Part shown: positions 56,136 to 64,000 of the stretch, piece after piece
How the letters are laid out: every line of letters starts with the position of its first letter
How positions within the stretch are numbered: position 1 is the stretch's first letter
NCBI RefSeq assembly: GCF_004011695.2
Contig: NC_082419.1
Coordinates: 1,054,001 to 1,118,000, forward strand
Direction: 5' to 3'
Length of the DNA: 64,000 nucleotides
DNA from: Ascochyta rabiei
Taxonomy: Eukaryota > Ascomycota > Dothideomycetes > Pleosporales > Didymellaceae
The notes under the pieces: model-generated
Databases searched by the model: none
Told to the model about the DNA's origin: nothing
Seen by the model: only the letters and a program-made list of their open reading frames with translations
Position numbers and translations under genes: made by a program

Positions 56136-57699
56136 TCAGGGAGCTACAGGAACAGGCGGCGAAGGTAGAGCAGTCGTGGCCGGTCGCTCAAACTCGCCGG
56201 ACTCTCTCTTGAAGCTCTTGATGCTGCCCGTCGCACTATGCTGTGATAGTCTGTCCGGACTTCGGCCACCCTGACTGCGTGTATCTAGATCAGACCGAGA
56301 CGGGCCTGTGGCACCACCCTCCCACCTCTTTTGATATGGTTCAATGTAACTGAAGCCCTCTCTCTTGATGTCGGACTGCATCATTGGTGCAGGTGCTGTC
56401 CTTGCCCCACTCACGAGATCTTCCACAGAAGCAGGGTGTATTTGCGGCAGGGGATGGCTGAGCTGAGGTGGGACACTGGATCTTGAAAATGTGTTTGCGC
56501 GTCGGCGGCTAAACGAGTCGTTCCTACGTCGGCCCTGGCTCGACCCGCTGTCGGTACGTTGGTGAAAAGACTGGACTGGACCTTGTTGTGAAGGCGGAGG
56601 AGTGGACTGGTATTGCTGCGCAGATACTGGTGGAGGATTATGCATCAACTGCCCAGCGTTTGCAGGCGTAAAGCCGTGCGAGGTAGGCGCGGGTACGGGT
56701 GCGGGTATAGCGGCGTTTGGAGAAGGAGAGCTGTTCGATGTCGCAGACGGGTGGAGTTGGAAGACCGGAGCATTAGCGCGCGCGCTCATCTCTTGCTCGC
56801 CCAGCTGCCAGTGCATAGACTCAGCCGATCGCCAAGGGATACCCATCTCTGTGGCCACCTTCTGCCACATTTGGTCCTTGAAGCTAGTATGTTGTCAGTG
56901 AGTGACCGGAAAGTCGCAGTTGAAATAGCGTATCAAAATAACAAGGCTGAGTGAAAGTCCAAAGAGCGGCACAAGAGAAAGTATGGAAAGAGGATCAAAT
57001 GTCCAAATATTCTCGGGTTTCATGGTGTACGTACCGAGCATATAGCCTCGCCAGCTTGTTCTTCTTTTCCTCGTCCCAGATAGCTCGCTTTTCCAAGTAG
57101 TTCTGGTAGCGCAGTCGGCAGGAGATGGAGCTTCGTCCGGGAAGGCGTTTTGCGATATCGTCCCATTTCATGCCTTGCCCACGCAACTCGATGGTAAGAT
57201 TGTCTTCTTCGGGCGTCCATTTCGACTGTTTCTTAGCTGGACTTTCGTCTGGGAGAGGGGTCTGAGAAGCTTGTCTCTTAATAACTTGGTGGGGTGGAGA
57301 TCGATTCGAGCCAGATGGGCCGTGGTGAATAGATCCAGGACCAGGAGGCCCGGTATAGAGCTGACGAAATTGAGGGTGAGACGAGGGATCCGGGTGTCGC
57401 TGGAGCTCTGAGATTGCTGGAAGCACAGGTCCACCCAGCATTGCTCCCGGGACTGAAGGCGCTGATGTTGGTGCCTGGGCTGGGTAAATGGGGTTTGGAC
57501 CATAAGGCGACGCTGTTGCATATGAAGGTGAACCACTGATATATGCGGGTGACGCTCCATGTGCCGGGGATGTGCTGTATGCCGAGGGGGCTGTTGTGTA
57601 TGTTCTCGCTGCAGTTGAGTTGGAAGCTACTGAGGCTGAGCTCTTCTTGCTTGCCGGGGACTCGGAACCACGAGGTTCAAGAAGGAGGTTGATGTCCAT
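56136..57699 (-). CDS. Myb/SANT-domain DNA-binding protein
   Basis: Exon 1 57699-57035, a 151-bp intron (GTACGT...TACTAG) and exon 2 56883-56136; 470 residues. The first 150 residues are Ser/Pro/Ala-rich. A first SANT/Myb repeat (SKWTPEEDNLTIELRGQGMKWDDIAKRLPGRS, then CRLRYQNYLEKR) is at about 160-210. A second, shorter one (WDEEKKNKLARLYARFKDQMWQKVATEMGIPWRSAESMHWQLG) spans the splice site and ends near 255. The rest is disordered, Pro/Gln/Ser-rich, with an RRRNDSFSRRRAN basic cluster. It is expected to be a nuclear transcription regulator; the target is unknown. Tandem Myb proteins of this plan are widespread in Pezizomycotina. Confidence 0.9.
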
Positions 57700-60476
57700 G
57701 GTGTTTGAGGGGAACGGCTCACGACTAGGCCATGCACTGATGAAGATCTGTTGACCGATCTAGTTCAGCCCGTCCAGGGGTTGCAAGCTCAATGACGGAA
57801 ATCGGTTGGTGATTATCGATGAAGTGCCGCAGCGTGATCACCTGACGACGATCAATGCTCTGTACAATATCGAATCACACAGCAGCTTCTTCTCGGACCA
57901 AGTTGTTTCGTACGAAGCGCTTCGATACTGATGTCTCGATGCGTGACGGCGGAGAGGCAATCAGTTGATTACGTTCTGGGGTTGGCAATGAAGCAGTGTT
58001 GGGTATCAAGTTGTGTCGAGGTGTTTCAAGCCTCGAGGGAACGTGATGGAGGAAGATGAATCGATGTCGAGTTGCCGATTGTTGATGGAAGTGAAGCTGG
58101 GTCTGCTGTGAGGTAACAAGATACAGATGGAGCTAGAGGTGCCGATGTAGGCTAAATTGACAAGTGACCAGTTGCGAGGTACCTACGAGTCTTCACGCTC
58201 TGACTGGTCGCTCGACTCAAGCTACTTAGTATACGGACCAGGGCAGTCGAGCAGGGGCGTGAAACAGGCCGTCCAATGGGTCTGTAAATGGCAGATGCAC
58301 TTAGCCACCGATTTTGCAAAACGGTCGAAGGAAGGGAAACGTCGTGTCGCGAAATGCATGCAGCCCGGCGAGAGTGGAGGAAAGGTAGGGTCGAGGTACA
58401 TGCTAAGGAGCACGGATGTTTGAGTAGAGGGACTTAGCGTCAAGTGTAATACGAAGACATGCATCCCTTGGGCTGGGAGCCGCCTCACTGCCCATAGCGG
58501 TAGGGATCCGGGGGCTTGGGATTAGGATTTACGTTTCTGACTTGACACTGACTACTTAGGCGCTATCCACTGCCTTGAGTTGTTGGCGGCGCCACTTTCG
58601 GCCCACAGACCACACCAAGGCAGCACTGTTGATCTCAGAGGCATGTCTACCGGGGACCTAGCGAGAGTCTGCCAAAAGGAATGATTTAAAGACTCAAAGG
58701 CCAGTGACCCAGTCTACACAGTACAAACACAAGTGCAAGGAAAAGCAGATCCTGCTCTGTGTTCGTGGGTAATGGCGGTGACGTACCCCCACTTGGAGGA
58801 ACAACGCATCTGGAGATCAGGTTCATCTTCGCCTCGTTACTCCTCTTTGCTTTGCTCATACGCTCGAGCCCGACCCGCAGCCTTTCTCCTCGTCAGGCCT
58901 CCATGCGCCTCGAATTGAGGCTGCGGTATCTGCGGTGCTGGCATCAACAGGGGCAGTTGTCGCGATGACCAGAGCATGCTCGAACTTGTCCAGAAAGGGC
59001 AGCGAATCAGACGTGGAACTTGGCGGTGAACACTTTCAGGGATGCTGGAGGTCAAGCCAAGGGTCGCGTCCGAAAGTGCAGAAGCGCGATGACCTGGCGC
59101 GGCGAACAAGATCTGCAAGCATCCTTCGTCCGCCCTACGGCAAGGAGCGAAGGCAGGTGTGTTAGCCTCGCGAACGCTGACTTCATCATGGCGGTCCGGC
59201 GGTGATGTGTTCTCTGCTAACGGGGTGGATGGGTTCGAGGCATGTGTGTCCACATTTTCGACAAGTGGTTTTGCAGTTCATGCTCGGCAAAGCACTCCAC
59301 AGTGGATGTCAGTGTCCATGACTGTCCACGGCTGGCGTCACTTCGGAGCAACAGAGGCGGTGAACTGCGACGAACTGCCGAGTGATGGCCGTGATGGCCG
59401 TGACGTTTAGCTTTGGATGGTGCACCGCGGATGGTGCACATGTGTTCGATGGAGCCTTTGTGTAGCTCCGGCCTGACCCGTTGTGAGGCTAGGCACATTT
59501 TGTCAACATGTACTACCGCGCCCACGTGAGACATGCCTCTCAGCCAAACGGCGGCGCAGTCGACTCTGTGTTGTCTTGCAGAATCCACGTTGTTGTGCTA
59601 AAGTCTGGCGCTGTCACGTATTTTCAAGCCAGTTTCCAGCCGCACAAGGATACGGAGGTGCGGCTTGGTGGACAAGTGCATCACGCATGGCAGGCAGGTA
59701 GCCAGGGATTCGTAACGATGTACATATAGTACATGGCGGTGAGTGCAGCCCGAAGCCGATGTCTGAGTGTCGAAATAGCAGGGGGCTTGCCGGGCCTAAA
59801 AGGCCGAGGTGCATTTGGCTGGGGTCGAGCGAACAGTCGTTCCGTGCGCACTCCACGCTTGAATGGAAGGCTGACGGCGAAACGCGCCTTGACATGGACA
59901 TGATGAAAAGAAGGCTCGCAGATGGCATATGGTCTTGCCATCTGTGCGCACTGTGCAGCATGACAACAAACCCCAGCCCAGGCCCCTGCCGCAACTGCAG
60001 CGTTTCAACGACATGGACTGCTGAATCGGGAGCCACTTTAACAGGCGCCTGCTTGCGTGTCACACAGCCATCGCACTTGTGCAGCTGGCTGTGGATGCTT
60101 CGGCTAGTTAGCCCAATGCAGACGAACAGCGATGCCAGTTGGCAGTCCCTCAGCCGAATCGTTCATCACGCTGGACGCGAAGGCAGACACTTGCTGTGGC
60201 GCAGTACCTTGGAGGAACTGGCAAGCTGGCGGTAGGCGACATGATCTTGAGGGAGCGGTGAGGCTTTCGAATGCTTGGACCACGGACCACCGGACACGGT
60301 CAAGCAGAGGCTGGCGGCCTGTGTTGTCTTCGATTCATGTTCACCACACACCGGACAATGGCGGCTTAACAGCAGCGCCGACAGTGGGCCGAAGGATGGC
60401 GAGCATGTCGCTAGGAGCGATGATACCAGACCGTGGCCCGACGTGTGGGTGGTTTCGAGCAAGCATTGGATGCAAG
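57700..60476. other. 2.8-kb gene-poor interval before the transposon
   Basis: The first 450 bp are probably the leader and promoter of the Myb gene. The remainder holds only short ORFs without recognisable motifs. Composition is normal up to the sharp switch to AT-rich DNA at about 60499. Confidence 0.45.
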
Positions 60477-63014
60477 CTCGAGCCATGGATGGGGGTTTAC
60501 TAAGTAATTACTTAGTAAAATAGTAATTACTAAATAGTAATGCCGGAAGAGGTTTAGCATATAGTAATATACTATTTAGTAATTACTATTTAGTAATTAC
60601 TATTTAGTAATTACTATTTTTTTTTTACTAAGTAATTACTATTTTTTAGAGAAGGAATTCTAAGCTTTTCTATGTTTATTAGTAATAGTAGCTGTAGTAT
60701 ATTAGTAACCCTTTTAATCTATTTATATAACTAAAATAGATTTTAATGCTATAATAGAGAAATTACTATATTAGGACTAGCTCTAATATAGAAAAGAAAG
60801 GTTAAATAAAGGAAGTAATAAGTAGGTAAATAGGTATAACTTTATAACTATTAGATCTAAACTAGTTAACTAAAGTTAGAATTGTATAATTAACTATACT
60901 AGAGAGTTATATTATATTATTAAAGGAGTAAAAAGGTTTAATAGACTACTAAAGCTCTATTTAGGTTATATTATATATTTTAAGTATCTAATTAAAAGTA
61001 TAAGGATATTCTAAAGCTAAATATATTTATTTTAAAAAGGAATATTAACATAGGTAATAGTTTAAAAAATTTTAGAATCTACTATTGTTATTTACTTTAG
61101 TAATAAGAGATATAAAGTCTTAATTTAAAGAGGTTTTACTAAAGAGAATACTAGTATATAGATAATAAATCACATAATTATATTATTACTACATAATAAG
61201 ATATAGGTTTAGTTAATTAAAAATATATTAATATTCTATAGATGGATATAATAGCTTTATACTATAATAATTTTATAACACTTCTAATTCTACAATTTAA
61301 GCTAGAGATATTTAAAACTCTAAAGTATAATTATAGTACTATAGAGTTAATAAAAGATAAGTTTACGATTATATTTAATAATTATAAAAATAATTATAAA
61401 CCTTATAATACTAATACTATAATAGAGGAAGATATTAATAATAATATAGATTAGAGTAGTAATAATAAGTTTTTTAAAGATAATTACACTATTTTAAAAA
61501 AAGAAGAACTAGACCTATATTTAGAAGAAGATGTTATAAGTAAAAATATAAGAATTTTAGACTATTATAAAGTTAATAGAGATAAGTTTCCTATATTATG
61601 TAACATAGCTAAAGACTTTTTAGCTATAACTTCTAGCTCTAGCCCTAGTAAATCTACATTTAGTAGAGTACGTAATATAATAACTAAACAAAGAAATAGA
61701 CTATTACCTACTACTATAAAACAGTCAATGACTTTAAAATCTTAGAATATTATAGATAAAGAAGAGCTAGAGATAAATGATAGTAAATTAGATTTTTCTT
61801 CTATAAGTGTTAATAATATAGAAGAAGAAATTAGATGAAATTAGATAGAGGAAGATACCTTTCTAGAATATAGTACATGTTCTTCTATAGAGTAAATATA
61901 TTAGAAAGCTTTAATCTTTTATATATAACTTTGTAACTAGAGACTGTATATAGTAAAGCTATAATAGTTATTAAATATCCTTAGTTTTTCTTTAGTGTAT
62001 AAGTGTTTTTTCTAGATATCTAATTTACTTACTTTATACTAATTACATCTGCTTCTATATAGTACTTAAGTAAGAATTTTATTTAGATAAAAAAGAGTTT
62101 AGATTATATTATATTTTACTATAGCTTAAACATAGAACTAAACCTTACTTATAATATAATAGAAGATTAAAATATATAATTTTAATTAAGTAAAGTTTAA
62201 ATAGATAGTTAGTTAAAAGTTTATTAGTTTAGAGTAATATATTTTACTTTAGATATACTATACTAATCCTATTTCCTTCTTTTAATATTCCTAATAGTAG
62301 TTAAAATAAAGTTCTTACTTATAAAGCTAAGAATTAGAATTAAACTTTCTATTAATGTATTTGTTTGTTAGTATTCTATCTATCAAAAAGCTGAAACTAA
62401 ATATTTATAGCTTTATTAAAGCTTTAATCTAATTTATATATAAAATTCTACAAAGCTTATACTTTCTTATATTTCTACTATTAAAGTATAGGCCTACTAG
62501 TTATAATATTTAAGATTAAAACCTAAGCTTATAAGGAATCTATATTAAAATTTTTAAATTTAATACTATAATATTCTTTATATAAGGTAAAACTCAGTAA
62601 AACTTCTAAGTATATCTAGATTAAAAGTATATAAACTATTAGATATATAAAACCTACTTAAGGTAGTATTTCTAATAACATTTTTTAAATAAACTAGAAT
62701 TTTTAAGCAAACCTAAACTCTTTAACAGAAGGATTTTTAAAGCTAGATTTTAAAGCTAATATACTATAATTTCTAACCTAAATAACTGCTATAATATTAT
62801 AATTTTCTATATAAAAGCAAAGTTAAAAAAAAATTAAAAATTTCAAGAAATTCTTATTTTACTAAGTAATTACTTAGTAATTACTATTTCTTAGCAAAAT
62901 AGTAATTACTAAAAAATAATTACTATTTCTGAAGTGTTACTTTACTATTTATTTTTACTATTTAGTAGTTACTATTTTACTATTTCCCCCATCCATGGCT
63001 CGAGCCATGGATGG
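60477..63014. mobile_element. RIP-degraded hAT-type DNA transposon
   Basis: About 2.5 kb of extremely AT-rich DNA with abrupt edges. Both ends carry CTCGAGCCATGGATGG (60477-60492 and 62999-63014). The right end also has it inverted (CCCCCATCCATGGCTCGAG, 62986-63004), giving matching inverted GGGGG/CCCCC boundaries. Subterminal zones on both sides consist of many copies of the motif TAGTAATTACTA and variants, which can pair as long inverted repeats. Internally, the hAT dimerisation region is recognisable, with stop codons where Trp is expected (TGG to TAG), as RIP produces. The target-site duplication cannot be fixed because the boundary is palindromic. It is not expected to be active. Confidence 0.85.
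61242..61838 (+). pseudogene. hAT transposase remnant (C-terminal dimerisation region)
   Basis: One frame from 61242 to the TGA at 61836 is interrupted only by TAG codons at 61452 and at about 61744. It reads through ELDLYLEED, ILDYYKVNRDKFPILCNIAKDF, then SSSPSKSTFSRVRNIITKQRNRL and ending MTLKS followed by a stop. This is the hAT-C layout, in which the terminal position after LKS is usually Trp. Codons are almost all A/T. The upstream part of the transposase is too decayed for me to follow. Confidence 0.8.
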
Positions 63015-63366
63015 CCCAACACCAGCCCCTCACGTGTCAAGCTCGAAACACGCCAGAACAGCCAGTGTTCAGACGCATCGGCAACAACCCCACTGCTTCG
63101 TGGCATGGTGTTCAAGTGCGTGGGGCTAGCAAAATCAATCTGACTACCGGTCTTACAGCATCCCTGGTATGGACACACGCACGCAATCGAGCGAACCACG
63201 TTCTTGGCGTTCGCTTAGTTTTCCCAATGAAGCTTATGCAGTGGGTGGGCAATTCGGGGCAAAGGATGGACTTGCAGTCATCTGCAAAGCGATCATGGTA
63301 TAGGAAGATGCTCTGTGTGCTCTGGACTCTATTTTGAGCAACGCAAGATCAGTCTTGCCCGCTGCT

Positions 63367-63397
<31 letters not shown>

Positions 63398-63527
63398 GCA
63401 CGCGACTTTCCCACGCTTGCCTTTTGAGATTTCTACTGTCGCAGCAGCTACTGCACCTGCACCTCCGCGCCAACCAACTTACAACATCCCGCTGCTTAGT
63501 CTCTCCCGCCGCCCCCCACGACCCAAC
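63015..63527. other. Intergenic transposon to ALF1, with a (TGC)10 microsatellite
   Basis: Normal-composition DNA resumes at 63015. A (TGC)10 tract at 63368-63397 lies in the ALF1 leader, about 130 bp before the start codon. Confidence 0.6.
63368..63397 (+). repeat. (TGC)10 microsatellite
   Basis: Ten perfect TGC units in the presumed 5' leader of the ALF1 gene. Confidence 0.95.
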
Positions 63528-63779
63528 ATGTCACTCCAGAGCGTGTCAGATGTGCCGCTTCTCATCAGCTCCCCCAACTCATCCTCCGAGCGCCGCATCT
63601 CGCCATCGTGGAGTATTGCCCACCTGAAGAGCCGGCTGGAGCCTATCACCGGAGTGCCTGCGAGCAGCCAGCTGCTTTCTCTTCGAGTTGCATCTCAGGA
63701 TCCTGTACCACTCACCGGACTGGATGAGGAACAGACGCGTTTGGCGCAGTTCCCTTTGCAGCCCTACGCCGAGATCACC
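63528..63779 (+). CDS. ALF1: Tubulin-folding cofactor B, N-terminal exon (partial)
   Basis: Exon 1 codes 84 residues and ends in phase 0 at a GTAAGT donor (63780); the rest lies beyond the window. The sequence SDVPLLISSPNSSSERRISPSW, then IAHLKSRLEPITGVPASSQLLSLRV and AQFPLQPYAEIT, matches the ubiquitin-like domain at the N-terminus of cofactor B. The missing part should contain the CAP-Gly domain. The protein binds alpha-tubulin and works with cofactors E, D and C in tubulin dimer assembly. The intron appears to be at least 150 bp, because no in-frame continuation is evident before 63930; an AG at about 63998-63999 may be the acceptor. Confidence 0.85.
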
Positions 63780-64000
63780 GTAAGTGTGTCTGCTTTCTTC
63801 TGCTCCTGTTTCGCCAACGTCACCTATACAGTTTTGGTCCGTTGTGAGCAACTACAGCTGGCCTCTCTCCAGCTGCCACATCTCACTTGTCTCGGCCCGG
63901 CTGCGCACACGTTCCGTGTGCACTAGTTGAACAGGTGCTTTGCACCATCATTCGTCGCCTCGGCCACAGCCCCAAGGCCGTTGCCGACACGCCTCTTAGG

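Noticed and set aside
60477..63014. Centromere or telomere-like AT-rich DNA (a CENP-C gene is nearby)
   Set aside because: The block is only 2.5 kb, has transposon-style ends and hAT transposase remnants; the CENP-C gene does not mark centromere position.

Overview
The window reads as nuclear DNA of a filamentous ascomycete, most likely a Dothideomycete (Pleosporales type). The evidence is the dense, short GT-AG introns (mostly 41-60 bp) with CTAAC-like branch sites, the fungal-only families present (AA9 and AA16 LPMOs, DUF7580, DUF7053, fungal C2H2 proteins), and C-to-T decay in CpA context (repeat-induced point mutation, RIP) in repeated DNA. Class assignment is inference; the exon models were read directly and every multi-exon model given as complete closes in frame, except the aspartic protease noted below.

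Layout. 1-1591: 5' part of a P-body/EDC4-like gene (minus, cut by the window edge). 3669-5138: UNC93-like MFS protein. 6904-7464 and 9855-10929: two secreted copper oxygenases (AA16, AA9), a small biomass-degrading pair. 11428-11518: tRNA-Glu with an intron. 12222-12368: a tiny DnaJ-type zinc-finger ORF. 15575-17910: nine-exon sugar transporter. 18153-23790: divergent DUF7580 / C2H2 zinc-finger pair sharing a 340-bp promoter region. 26500-27350: an unusual promoter-plus-leader unit carrying three micro-ORFs that encode almost the same 7-8 residue peptide. 27378-28047: a 335-bp tandem duplication that contains the last exon of MSS1. 27979-30191 and 30353-31428: divergent MSS1 (mitochondrial tRNA-modifying GTPase) and MAK16 (60S biogenesis). 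31908-33173: aspartic protease with a frameshift. 33838-37174: M1 aminopeptidase. 37884-38348: small membrane protein. 38948-39818: KDEL/HDEL receptor. 40211-42340: GH85 ENGase. 42986-43522: MARVEL-type membrane protein. 44762-46344: DUF7053 protein. 46836-46907: tRNA-Ala. 47908-48736: GIS2/CNBP-like zinc-knuckle protein. 49618-51826: CENP-C/Mif2. 56136-57699: Myb/SANT protein. 60477-63014: AT-rich RIP-degraded hAT transposon. 63528 to the end: tubulin cofactor B (ALF1), cut by the window edge.

Most genes are housekeeping (RNA decay, ribosome assembly, mitochondrial tRNA modification, ER retrieval and glycoprotein turnover, kinetochore, tubulin folding). Accessory content is the LPMO pair, the protease, the sugar transporter and the DUF7580/C2H2 pair. 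Gene-poor stretches (12.4-15.5, 23.8-26.5, 51.8-56.1 and 57.7-60.5 kb) show no recognisable coding content.

The most unusual signal is the micro-ORF unit at 26727-26998: two identical heptapeptides (MGRDGYN) differing only at synonymous sites, starting exactly 100 bp apart, followed by a related octapeptide (MAGRGGYN), all behind a TATA box and a pyrimidine-rich leader. Next are the duplicated FCVGK terminal exon of MSS1, with opposite-strand RIP marks in its two copies, and the 12-bp minisatellite that encodes the basic N-terminus of the same protein.
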